Origin: G963662675 sp963662675
GTDB taxonomy: Bacteria > Bacteroidota > Bacteroidia > Bacteroidales > Prolixibacteraceae
DNA: 64,000 nucleotides
Reading direction: 5' to 3'
NCBI GenBank assembly: GCA_963662675.2
Contig: CAXXHP010000002.1
Span: 434,001-498,000 of the forward strand
The notes under the pieces: model-generated
What the model saw: the letters and a program-made list of their open reading frames with translations, nothing else
Databases searched by the model: none
What the model was told of the DNA's origin: nothing
Program-made: the position numbers and the translations under genes
Shown: positions 46,641-54,023 of the stretch, one piece after another
Numbering within the stretch: position 1 is the first letter of the stretch
Layout: each line of letters begins with the position of its first letter

Positions 46641-46985
46641 ATGCGTCAAATTATCTTTATCCTGATTTTATCAATTGGCTTAGCATTCAATTCATGCAAA
46701 GAAGAAGCAGAAAATGCGACAATCGAATTCCCAGATTGGTTAGTCGAAAGAATTCAGGATCTTGAAATTGAAGATGAGTATTGTAATATTTGCCAAATAA
46801 CGATCACCCAATACAACGGCATCCAATATTATAACCTTTATTGCAATCTCTGGTCATGTCTATATTGCGAATTTTACGATGCTACAGGTGCACAACCTGA
46901 ATGGGACAGTGATACATGGGACAATTATCATCTGACAAAAACAGAAATTGCCATTGTAAAGGCATGTGACTGGCCTGACCAATAA
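46641..46985 (+). CDS. Small Cys-rich lipoprotein of unknown function
   Basis: A 114-residue protein from the ATG at 46641 (MRQIIFILILSIGLAFNSC); a GTG at 46629 is an alternative start. The signal ends LAFNSC, so the Cys is the likely lipidation site. The mature part is acidic and has paired cysteines (YCNICQI, NLYCNLWSCLYCEFY) that could form disulfides in the periplasm. It ends with VKACDWPDQ. No family recognised. It is divergent from the reductase-like gene. Confidence 0.6.
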   Translation: MRQIIFILILSIGLAFNSCKEEAENATIEFPDWLVERIQDLEIEDEYCNICQITITQYNGIQYYNLYCNLWSCLYCEFYDATGAQPEWDSDTWDNYHLTKTEIAIVKACDWPDQ

Positions 46986-47068
46986 GTACCTTACATTGCC
47001 GTTTCTTTTCTAATTTCTCAAACCTCAGCAATTTTCGCTAATTTTATCGGCTCAAATATTTTAGAAAA

Positions 47069-47353
47069 GTGCAGTGCGTCGTTAAATTCATATTGAAAGT
47101 TGTAGGCTGGTTACTTTTGTTGCCAGTATACTTTTACAAAGCAGCCATCTCACCTTTGCTTCCGGCATCGTGCCGTCACGTTCCAACATGTTCGCAATAT
47201 GCTATTGATGCGATTAAGATTCATGGTCCGTTTAAGGGTTTGTGGTTGGCAACCCGACGGCTTTCCAAATGTCATCCGTGGGGAACACACGGCTATGACC
47301 CAGTTCCGCCACTAGGGAATATCAAAGTGAAAAAGATGAAATTGAAGAAGTAA
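47069..47353 (+). CDS. yidD: Membrane protein insertion efficiency factor YidD
   Basis: A 94-residue YidD-family protein with an N-terminal hydrophobic segment (FILKVVGWLLLLPVYFYKAAISPLLPASCRHVPTCSQYA), the family core CxxxPTCSxYA, then GLWLATRRLSKCHPWGTHGYDPVP and a Lys-rich tail. The start is GTG at 47069; no in-frame ATG precedes the core. YidD helps insertion of membrane proteins and is normally near rnpA/yidC, which are not in the window. A start-less open frame overlaps its 3' end (see next entry). Confidence 0.92.
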   Translation: MQCVVKFILKVVGWLLLLPVYFYKAAISPLLPASCRHVPTCSQYAIDAIKIHGPFKGLWLATRRLSKCHPWGTHGYDPVPPLGNIKVKKMKLKK

Positions 47354-47574
47354 TAAATGCAAATCCCTCATCTGGCAATCAGTATGATGAGTTTGTATTT
47401 ATTGATATCATCCGGATAACAAATAGACCTATTGATAATAATTCTCGCTGTCAGATATTATTTCGGAATGAAGACAATTATCTACATTTAAAGAGCAAAA
47501 TTGTCAACAAACAATCATCTTATGGGTTACTTGAAGGGAAAACTAAGTTTATTATCTTTGAGTATAAATATTGA
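47299..47574 (+). other. Start-less open reading frame overlapping the yidD 3' end
   Basis: A frame one base before yidD's stays open for 91 codons, from 47299 to a TGA at 47572-47574. It contains no ATG, GTG or TTG. Its codon content is protein-like, with residues such as NQYDEFVFIDIIRITNRP and LLEGKTKFIIFEYKY. It ends 15 bases before the zinc-binding-protein gene. It may be the tail of a decayed gene, a yidD extension reached by a -1 shift, or a chance open frame. No family is recognised. Confidence 0.35.
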
Positions 47575-47589
47575 GCTCCTGAAAAGTCC

Positions 47590-48477
47590 ATGAAAAAAAC
47601 AATCGTATTTATTCTACTGATCGCATTTGCCTGCACTCCAAAAGTATCCTCGGTTAAACCGATGATTTCAGTAAGCATTCTTCCACAGAAATTCTTTGTT
47701 GAGAAAATTGCCGGTGATCTGGTTGATGTCAATGTTCTTGTTCCTCCCGGAGCCAGTCCAGAGCTTTATTCGTTGATGGCCTCGCAAATGATTGATTTAT
47801 CTAAATCTGTCGCTTGGCTCAGAATTGGGAAAATTGGATTTGAAGAAAATTGGACGACTAAAATTAGTCAGGCAACACCAGATTTGACGATTTTCGACAC
47901 CTCTTCAAAAATAAATTGGATTGAAAATGAAGAGACCGAGGAAGACGAGGAAGATGAAGATGAACATCAGGAGCATGTGCACCTGCATGGAATTGACCCA
48001 CACATTTGGCTTTCTCCGGATGAAGTAAAATTGGTGTCAGATGAAACATATCAGGCATTAGTAGCCTTATTACCAGACAATGAGAAATTACTAACCGAAA
48101 ATTATGAATCATTTTTAAAAGAAATATCCCAACTGGATGTTGAATTAGAAGCTCAGTTTGATCAACTTGAAAATCGGTCGTTTCTTATCTTTCATCCTGC
48201 ATTGACTTATCTGGCTCGCCAATATGATTTACAACAAATTGCTCTTGAAGTTGATGGGAAAGAACCATCACCTAAATACATGCAAACCTTTGTAGAGATT
48301 GCTAAGTCAGAAAACATCAAAGTCATTTTTATTCAGAAAGAATTTGACAAAGACAATGCTCTTCAGCTAGCCAATGAAATTGGCGGTGAAGTCATACAAA
48401 TTGACCCAATGAACGAGTTTTGGGACACCCAAATACGCGAAATAGCAACGAAAATAACATCTGCTTCAAAACAATGA
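47590..48477 (+). CDS. znuA: Zinc ABC transporter substrate-binding protein
   Basis: A 295-residue cluster A-I metal-binding lipoprotein/periplasmic protein: MKKTIVFILLIAFACTPK gives a lipobox-like AFAC. Then SVSILPQKFFVEKIAGDLVDVNVLVPPGASPELYSL (metal His replaced by Glu/Tyr in part), the acidic and His-rich loop ETEEDEEDEDEHQEHVHLHGIDPHIWLSP, FHPALTYLARQYDL with a His ligand, and PMNEFW near the end. The His-rich loop and DPHIWLSP motif are typical of ZnuA. It is first in the znuACB unit with a four-base ATGA overlap to the ATPase gene. Confidence 0.93.
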   Translation: MKKTIVFILLIAFACTPKVSSVKPMISVSILPQKFFVEKIAGDLVDVNVLVPPGASPELYSLMASQMIDLSKSVAWLRIGKIGFEENWTTKISQATPDLTIFDTSSKINWIENEETEEDEEDEDEHQEHVHLHGIDPHIWLSPDEVKLVSDETYQALVALLPDNEKLLTENYESFLKEISQLDVELEAQFDQLENRSFLIFHPALTYLARQYDLQQIALEVDGKEPSPKYMQTFVEIAKSENIKVIFIQKEFDKDNALQLANEIGGEVIQIDPMNEFWDTQIREIATKITSASKQ

Positions 48478-49241
48478 CAAGACTCGTCGAAATAAAAAAC
48501 CTTAGCGTTAGTTATGTCGAAGAAGAAGTGCTAAAAGGCGTTAATATGGAAATTAACACGCACGACTTTTTAGGGATTATTGGACCTAATGGTGGAGGAA
48601 AAACTACGCTAATAAAAGCGTTGCTTGGCCTATTAAAGCCAAGTAACGGTTCAATAAACTTTCATATTCCGACAACTAAAATTGGCTATCTTCCACAAAT
48701 CAACCAAGTTGACAAGAGGTTTCCGATTAAGGTGCTGGATGTCGTAAGGTCAGGAAAGACAGAGGGTTGGAGATTCAGTTTTCTCAAAAAGAAGAAAGAA
48801 GAAATTATATCTGCAGAAAAATTACTAGATGAGATGGGTGTTTTGCACCTTCGGAATAAGCCTATCGGTGAGCTTTCAGGAGGTCAGATGCAGCGTGTAT
48901 TTCTCTGCCGTTCTCTGATGAACAATCCAGATCTTCTGATTCTTGATGAGCCGGTTACCTTTGTTGACAACCAGTTTGAAAGTGAGCTATATCAAAAGCT
49001 GAAAGAACTGAATAAACGCATGGCCATTCTGTTGGTTTCGCATGATGTTGGAACAATCTCCTACTATGTAAAAACGATTGCTTGTGTGAACAAAGAGCTA
49101 CATTATCACCCGAGCAATGTCATCAGCGAGGAACAATTAGCCTCCTATAATTGCCCCTTACAAATAATTACTCACGGAGAAATACCACATACCGTATTAA
49201 AATTGCACGACAAGGAAGAACATCATGGGCACCATCATTAA
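48474..49241 (+). CDS. znuC: Zinc ABC transporter ATP-binding protein
   Basis: A 255-residue ABC ATPase from the ATG at 48474, whose TGA overlap with znuA (ATGA) suggests translational coupling; a longer frame starting upstream is not used. Motifs: Walker A GPNGGGKTT, Q-loop YLPQINQ, signature LSGGQMQR, Walker B LLILDEPV and the switch His in LLVSHD. The tail is His-rich (HDKEEHHGHHH), often seen in zinc and manganese transporters. It overlaps znuB by 17 bases. Confidence 0.94.
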   Translation: MTRLVEIKNLSVSYVEEEVLKGVNMEINTHDFLGIIGPNGGGKTTLIKALLGLLKPSNGSINFHIPTTKIGYLPQINQVDKRFPIKVLDVVRSGKTEGWRFSFLKKKKEEIISAEKLLDEMGVLHLRNKPIGELSGGQMQRVFLCRSLMNNPDLLILDEPVTFVDNQFESELYQKLKELNKRMAILLVSHDVGTISYYVKTIACVNKELHYHPSNVISEEQLASYNCPLQIITHGEIPHTVLKLHDKEEHHGHHH

Positions 49242-50058
49242 TCTATTTACATACGATTTTTTTATGCATGCCTTTTTGGCATCACTCTTTTCTGCTATAA
49301 GTTGTGGAATTATTGGAACTTATATTGTTTCACGCCGCATTGTTTTTATTAGCGGAGGTATTACTCATGCCTCATTTGGGGGAATTGGCATTGGCTATTT
49401 CTTAGGATTGAACCCGATTCTTGGTGCAGCAGTGTTTGCTGTCCTTTCAGGCTTGGGCATTCAACTTTTCACCCAAAAGGCCAAGTTGAGGGAAGATTCA
49501 TCTATTGCAATTTGGTGGTCGTTGGGCATGGCAATCGGTATTATTTTTATTTACATTACTCCTGGCTATACGCCAAACCTAATGAGTTATTTGTTTGGAA
49601 GTATTTTAACCGTATCCACGACCGAACTATGGCTCATGGCCGGACTGTCGTTACTCCTTATAGCTTTCTTTTCACTGATGTACCGCACAATTCTTTATGT
49701 GGCTTTTGATGAAGAATTTGCACACACCACTGGGCTACCAGTTGCTTTAATCAATTACTTATTAATCAGTCTAATTGCAATTACAATAGTGCTAAATATC
49801 CGGGTAGTGGGCATTATCCTAATTCTTTCGTTGCTCACACTTCCTCAGGCAATGGCCAACATTTTCACAAAAGACTTTAAACAGATGATGTTACTTTCTG
49901 TTGTTATTGCTTTTGTTGGTTCTTTCATCGGATTGCTTGTTGCATATTTTGCAGACATTCCATCAGGGGCTTCCATTATTTTCACCCTTATTATTTTGTT
50001 TGGATTAATAAAATGGATGGTATACCTACGACACAAATGGTTAAAGAATGGAAAGTGA
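49225..50058 (+). CDS. znuB: Zinc ABC transporter permease
   Basis: A 277-residue ABC-3 family membrane protein with about eight helices. It has GIIGTYIVSRRIVFISGGITHASFGGIGIGYFLG near the N-terminus and a DEEFAHTTGLPVALINYLL coupling segment, and the C-terminal IPSGASIIFTLIILFGL. It starts 17 bases before the znuC stop in another frame, so translation is coupled. Uptake of Zn2+ under low zinc is expected. The last 11 bases overlap the next small gene. Confidence 0.94.
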   Translation: MGTIINLFTYDFFMHAFLASLFSAISCGIIGTYIVSRRIVFISGGITHASFGGIGIGYFLGLNPILGAAVFAVLSGLGIQLFTQKAKLREDSSIAIWWSLGMAIGIIFIYITPGYTPNLMSYLFGSILTVSTTELWLMAGLSLLLIAFFSLMYRTILYVAFDEEFAHTTGLPVALINYLLISLIAITIVLNIRVVGIILILSLLTLPQAMANIFTKDFKQMMLLSVVIAFVGSFIGLLVAYFADIPSGASIIFTLIILFGLIKWMVYLRHKWLKNGK

Positions 50059-50224
50059 AGAAATATTAACATGCAGCCATTGTGGTGAATCGTTTGAAAA
50101 AGACAGTTTGCAGCGCGACTGCAGCAACTGTTTTGCCTGCACTGGGTGCGAAATTTATATATGCCCAACCTGTCGACGTGGGATTGTGGTAAAACCCCCG
50201 AGAAAACCTTCCGCCAAAAAATAA
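50048..50224 (+). CDS. Small zinc-ribbon protein in the zinc transporter operon
   Basis: A 58-residue frame starting at ATG 50048, overlapping the znuB stop by 11 bases, ending TAA at 50222-50224. It has four CxxC-like pairs: TCSHCGE, DCSNCFACTGCEIYICPTC, so eight closely spaced cysteines in all, enough to bind two zinc ions. It lacks a signal peptide and is basic at the C-terminus (RRGIVVKPPRKPSAKK). The overlap ties it to znuACB. It could be a zinc sensor, storage or maturation partner, which is an inference. Too short for standard frame listings. Confidence 0.72.
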   Translation: MESEEILTCSHCGESFEKDSLQRDCSNCFACTGCEIYICPTCRRGIVVKPPRKPSAKK

Positions 50225-50299
50225 ATTATTTTAAGATGTAAATCGGTTGTTACGATAATCCGATCAATACAAAGGTTTTATATACTTTTACAAAAAAAA

Positions 50300-51430
50300 A
50301 TGACAATGATTACTGCTAAACTCAATTTCACCTTTAGTTCTATCATTTTTTTATCTTCTCTTTTTGTTAGTTCAGCGCAAAGCCGCACAGAAATTGATAT
50401 CCCCAATGTATTAGGATATCAAACATTAAAGTGCGATTTTCACATGCACACTGTATTTTCAGATGGAGATGTATGGCCAACGGTTAGAGTTGAAGAAGCC
50501 TGGCATGATGGTCTTGATGCCATTTCAATTACTGACCATATTGACTATTTACCCCATTCGCAGGACATTATCGCCAACCACAACCGATCATATGAAATAG
50601 CTAAACCCTTGGCGGAACAGTTAGGGCTTATACTTATTCGTGGAGCTGAAATTACACGGCAAATGCCTCCGGGGCATTTAACTGCGCTTTTTATAAAAAA
50701 TGCGAATCTACTTGAACGTGAAGATTGGTGGGAAGCTTGCGTTGAAGCCAGAGAGCAGGATGCATTTGTTTTTTGGAACCACCCAGGGAGAAAAGATCAA
50801 CAACCAATCCAAACGCTCTGGTGGGAAGAACACACAAGGCTCATGGATGCGGGAATACTTAAAGGAATAGAAATATACTCCAATGATGAATTATCCACCA
50901 AATCACTTTTTTGGGTCAATGAAAAAAACCTGACCATTTTTGCCAACTCTGATTTGCACGAACCGGCTAGCATGACATTCAATAGTGAAGAAAAAAAACG
51001 CCCTATTACATTGGTTTTTGCTACTGAAAAAACAACAGACGCAATAAAAAATGCAATTGTTGATCATCGGACAGCAGCATATTTTAATGATACAATTATT
51101 GGTGACCGTCGATTTTTAACGCCTATTTTTCTAAATTCAATCGAACTGAAAAGCACAAAAATAGAATTGCAAAACCATGAAGTGAAACTTCTAAATATTC
51201 ATAACAACAGTGACATTACCTTCAAACTAAAAAAACGACAACCTTCTGCTGGTTTTTCCGGACCAGACGAAATTATTTTGGAATCGCACCGAACAGTTTC
51301 CATAGAACTAACAGGAACGTCAAATGAAGTAGCTCAAATGAGTACCCTTAAAATGTATTACGAAGTGACAAATATGCTAACAAAGAATGGGAAGAGTCTG
51401 CCAATCAATATTGACATTCCAAACAAATAG
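50300..51430 (+). CDS. Secreted PHP-domain phosphoesterase (Sb-PDE-like)
   Basis: A 376-residue protein with a signal peptide (IFLSSLFVSSAQS) and a PHP metal-dependent phosphoesterase domain: KCDFHMHTVFSDGDVWP (His48, His50, Asp55), ISITDHIDYLPH (Asp79, His80), RGAEITRQMPPGHLTAL and NSDLHEPA. It resembles the bacterial Sb-PDE phosphodiesterase family, known in Bacteroidota. The C-terminal about 100 residues look beta-rich and unrelated to PHP. Substrate could be an organophosphodiester from the environment. A short hairpin follows the stop. Confidence 0.85.
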   Translation: MTMITAKLNFTFSSIIFLSSLFVSSAQSRTEIDIPNVLGYQTLKCDFHMHTVFSDGDVWPTVRVEEAWHDGLDAISITDHIDYLPHSQDIIANHNRSYEIAKPLAEQLGLILIRGAEITRQMPPGHLTALFIKNANLLEREDWWEACVEAREQDAFVFWNHPGRKDQQPIQTLWWEEHTRLMDAGILKGIEIYSNDELSTKSLFWVNEKNLTIFANSDLHEPASMTFNSEEKKRPITLVFATEKTTDAIKNAIVDHRTAAYFNDTIIGDRRFLTPIFLNSIELKSTKIELQNHEVKLLNIHNNSDITFKLKKRQPSAGFSGPDEIILESHRTVSIELTGTSNEVAQMSTLKMYYEVTNMLTKNGKSLPINIDIPNK

Positions 51431-51432
51431 AA

Positions 51433-51456
51433 AAGCGGTGGATAAATCCACCGCTT
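51433..51456 (+). terminator. Hairpin after the PHP phosphoesterase
   Basis: A perfect ten-base inverted repeat (AAGCGGTGGA / TCCACCGCTT, loop TAAA) lies two bases after the stop. The forward T-run is weak, so it may act partly as a terminator and partly as a 3'-end stabiliser; about 235 bases of spacer without a gene follow before the trp leader. Confidence 0.6.
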
Positions 51457-51689
51457 CACTCTAAACAAACAACTAAAATTACCTCTTTGCTTTGCAATTG
51501 CTCAACCAATCAACCCCAACAAGTACAAATAATAAAAAACCACTGCAAAGCTGTATGTTAAATACGCTTATTGCGGGCTAATTGTTTCATCTTCACTACT
51601 ATAATTAACAGTTTTTAACGCTAGTTTTTAAGACGATAAAAGATCCCGAATCCATTGTTATTGTACTAATTATTCCCAATCGTTTGTTT

Positions 51690-51720
51690 TTGAGCTAAAT
51701 TTTTCATTTTTTTACAGTTC
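51690..51720 (+). promoter_or_regulatory. Possible trp operon promoter
   Basis: TTG at 51690-51692 and TACAGTTC at 51713-51720 lie 20 bases apart, as in the Bacteroidota -33/-7 promoter; the -7 box deviates from TAnnTTTG at two positions. A start near 51727 would give a transcript that includes the structured leader and the leader peptide. The call is tentative. Confidence 0.3.
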
Positions 51721-51745
51721 GAATTTATAAAAGAGAATATAAATA

Positions 51746-51801
51746 CAATATGGCTTCCGTGGTGGGGTCTTCTTTTTAAAAAGAAGTTAACAGCCATATT
51801 G
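51746..51801 (+). other. Upstream stem-loop in the trp leader RNA
   Basis: Perfect ten-base arms CAATATGGCT (51746-51755) and AGCCATATTG (51792-51801) enclose a second perfect 18-base palindrome at 51769-51786 (CTTCTTTTTAAAAAGAAG). Nested repeats of this kind look like an RNA structure preceding the leader peptide, not chance. Its role is unknown; it could protect the 5' end or bind a factor. Confidence 0.6.
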
Positions 51802-51820
51802 GTATTTTAAAAATATTACA

Positions 51821-51889
51821 ATGAATACATTTATGACAACAAATTGGTGGTGGCACAATAACTTTTCACAATACCGTGAAGGGAAGTAG
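51821..51889 (+). CDS. trpL: trp operon leader peptide with three tandem Trp codons
   Basis: A 22-residue frame, ATG at 51821 and TAG at 51887-51889, begins MNTFMTTNWWWHNN. Three TGG codons stand in a row at 51845-51853. It lies 87 bases upstream of the trpE start and directly before the terminator. Such a placement is what attenuation predicts: ribosomes stall at the Trp codons when charged tRNA-Trp is scarce. A second in-frame ATG at 51833 could also serve as the start. Confidence 0.9.
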   Translation: MNTFMTTNWWWHNNFSQYREGK

Positions 51890-51950
51890 CTATCATGCTG
51901 GTCATGAATGAAAAAAGCGGCTTATCGGACACGGTAAGCCGCTTTTTTTT
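51872..51950 (+). promoter_or_regulatory. trp attenuator: anti-terminator segment and intrinsic terminator
   Basis: The terminator is a 14-base stem (51911-51924 with 51935-51948, core GCGGCTTA/TAAGCCGC, ten-base loop) ending in nine T. A 7-base segment, TACCGTG at 51872-51878, is the reverse complement of CACGGTA at 51930-51936, which covers the loop and start of the 3' arm. Pairing there would break the terminator. If a ribosome stalls on the Trp codons, 51872-51878 stays free and the operon is read; if it reaches the TAG at 51887, it masks this segment and the terminator forms. Confidence 0.85.
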
Positions 51951-51975
51951 TGTGCAAAAATTAAAATATAATGAT

Positions 51976-53382
51976 ATGAATTCAACCCAAGTAAATGTAA
52001 CCGTTAAGAAAATTCTTGCCGACACTCTCACGCCGGTAAGTGTTTATCTGAAATTTCGCGAATTATTCCCTCAATCTGTTCTCCTAGAAAGCTCAGATTA
52101 TCATGGAAATGAAAATGCCTACTCCTTTATTTGTATAAAGCCAATTTCATGCTTTACTGCCGATGAAGGAAAAATATCGATAGAAGTTCTGGGACAAAAA
52201 GTTCAGGATATTGCTATAACCGACCACCATACGGTTGCCCGGGAGTTAAATAATTATTTTAAATCTTTTAAGATAAAAGGAGACACAAGTGATGCTCCGG
52301 CAAACGGACTTTTCGGATACCTCAGCTTCGATTCAGTCAAGTATTTCGAAAAGATTGACATCACTGCCGAAAAAAAAGAAGATTATTCTATCCCTGAAGC
52401 AAAATATTGTTTCTACAAATACATTATTGCAATAGATCATTCGAAAGACATGATCTCCCTTATTGAGAATCTTCCGAAAGGAGAAATGGCAGAAATGGAT
52501 CAAATAGAATCCTTACTTAAAAATCTATCTTTCCCTTCAACAAAATTCGACCTTGAAGGCGATGAGGTTTCAAATATTACCGATGAAGAATACCGACAGA
52601 TGGTAACAAAAGGGAAACAACATTGTTACCGTGGTGATGTGTTTCAAATTGTACTGTCTCGCCAGTTTTCGCAAAAATACAAGGGTGATGAATTTAATTT
52701 ATATAGGGCATTACGCTCTGTAAACCCATCTCCTTATCTATTCTTTTTTGATTATGGCGACTATCAAATTTTCGGATCTAGCCCGGAGGCTGAACTTCGT
52801 ATAAAAAAAGACCGTGCCATCATTAATCCGATTGCCGGAACATTTCGTAGAACAGGCAATGATGAGCAAGATCGTGTTTTAGCCGAGAAACTCTGTGCCG
52901 ACCCAAAAGAGAATGCAGAACATGTTATGTTGGTGGATTTGGCAAGAAACGACTTAAGTCGCAATGCTGAAGATGTAACTGTGGATAGCTACCGCGAAGT
53001 ACAGTACTTCTCACATGTCATTCACCTAGTTTCAGAAGTATCCGGACGTTTACCTAAAGATGCGAACATGGTAAGTGTTTTAGGTGACTCATTTCCTGCA
53101 GGAACTTTATCCGGTGCCCCCAAGCACATGGCCATGAAATTAATTGACAGATATGAAAATCAGCGGCGCAGCTATTATGGTGGAACAATAGGGTATCTTG
53201 GCTTCGACGACAGCCTGAACCACGCCATTATGATCCGCTCGTTTTTGAGCAAAGGGAAAACCTTATATTATCAGGCAGGTGCCGGAATTGTAGCTGATTC
53301 TCAGGAAGAAAATGAACTTCAGGAAGTAAACAACAAATTAGCAGCCTTGAAAAAGGCCATTGAAATCGCCAAAGAAATTTAA
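51976..53382 (+). CDS. trpE: Anthranilate synthase component I
   Basis: A 468-residue enzyme that makes anthranilate from chorismate with TrpG. The start at 51976 (MNSTQVNVTVKKIL) is chosen; a longer frame runs backwards through the attenuator and is not used. The LLESSD block at residues 36-41 carries the Trp feedback site. The chorismate-binding domain shows FQIVLSRQF, IFGSSPEAELRI, NPIAGTFRRTGNDEQDR, LVDLARNDL, SEVSGRL and PAGTLSGAPKHMAMKLID. Double control by attenuation and feedback is therefore likely. First gene of trpEGDCFBA. Confidence 0.97.
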   Translation: MNSTQVNVTVKKILADTLTPVSVYLKFRELFPQSVLLESSDYHGNENAYSFICIKPISCFTADEGKISIEVLGQKVQDIAITDHHTVARELNNYFKSFKIKGDTSDAPANGLFGYLSFDSVKYFEKIDITAEKKEDYSIPEAKYCFYKYIIAIDHSKDMISLIENLPKGEMAEMDQIESLLKNLSFPSTKFDLEGDEVSNITDEEYRQMVTKGKQHCYRGDVFQIVLSRQFSQKYKGDEFNLYRALRSVNPSPYLFFFDYGDYQIFGSSPEAELRIKKDRAIINPIAGTFRRTGNDEQDRVLAEKLCADPKENAEHVMLVDLARNDLSRNAEDVTVDSYREVQYFSHVIHLVSEVSGRLPKDANMVSVLGDSFPAGTLSGAPKHMAMKLIDRYENQRRSYYGGTIGYLGFDDSLNHAIMIRSFLSKGKTLYYQAGAGIVADSQEENELQEVNNKLAALKKAIEIAKEI

Positions 53383-53394
53383 TACCAAGAAAAC

Positions 53395-53964
53395 ATGAAA
53401 ATAGTAGTCATAGATAATTACGATTCATTCACTTACAATTTAGTGCATGCAATTAAAAAAACATCAGGTCTTCCCGTTGATGTAATACGCAATGATGAAT
53501 TGGTTCTGAGTGATTTGGAGAAGTATGATAAAATTGTTCTTTCTCCTGGACCTGGAATTCCCGAAGAGGCAGGTCTGCTGATGGATATTATTCGTGAATT
53601 TGCCCCACGGAAAAGTATGTTTGGCGTATGTCTTGGACATCAGGCTATAGGAGAAGTTTTTGGTGCTAAACTGACCAATATGAGCAAGGTGCTACACGGT
53701 GTAGCAACACCGGTTACACAAGTGAGTCCGGATCCTATATTATTTTCAGAGATTCCTGAAAAATTCGATGCTGGGCGCTATCATTCATGGATCGTTGCAC
53801 CTGAAGAACTCCCGGAAAGCCTTGAAGTTACAAGCCTTGATGCATCCGGCATGATCATGTCCATGAAACACAAAAAGTTTGATGTGCGGAGCGTACAATT
53901 TCACCCTGAATCTGTCTTGACTCCTTTGGGCGAAAAAATGATTGAAAACTGGTTAAAAAATTAA
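53395..53964 (+). CDS. trpG: Anthranilate synthase component II (glutamine amidotransferase)
   Basis: A 189-residue class I glutamine amidotransferase. It releases ammonia from glutamine for TrpE. The triad is Cys79 in MFGVCLGHQAIGE, His170 and Glu172 in VQFHPESVLTPLG. PGPGIPEEAG marks the oxyanion region. Such subunits may also serve PabB. It follows trpE by 12 bases, so the two are likely coordinated. Confidence 0.96.
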   Translation: MKIVVIDNYDSFTYNLVHAIKKTSGLPVDVIRNDELVLSDLEKYDKIVLSPGPGIPEEAGLLMDIIREFAPRKSMFGVCLGHQAIGEVFGAKLTNMSKVLHGVATPVTQVSPDPILFSEIPEKFDAGRYHSWIVAPEELPESLEVTSLDASGMIMSMKHKKFDVRSVQFHPESVLTPLGEKMIENWLKN

Positions 53965-54023
53965 TATTTATTTTTGCCCGAATAAACTGTTCCGGGGAAT
54001 AATTAAACCTGAAATTGATTATT

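Noticed and set aside
50300..50330. The PHP protein begins MTMITAKLNF, which recalls the LacZ-alpha start of cloning vectors.
   Set aside because: The codons differ from the vector sequence, the protein then runs into a normal signal peptide and PHP domain, and no vector polylinker follows. It is a coincidence.
51821..51950. A T-box or riboswitch before trpE.
   Set aside because: No T-box bulge sequence was seen, and the Trp-codon leader explains the terminator better.
51895..51975. An N-terminal extension of trpE reading through the attenuator.
   Set aside because: The extra codons come from the terminator stem and T-run, and the normal TrpE start lies after it.
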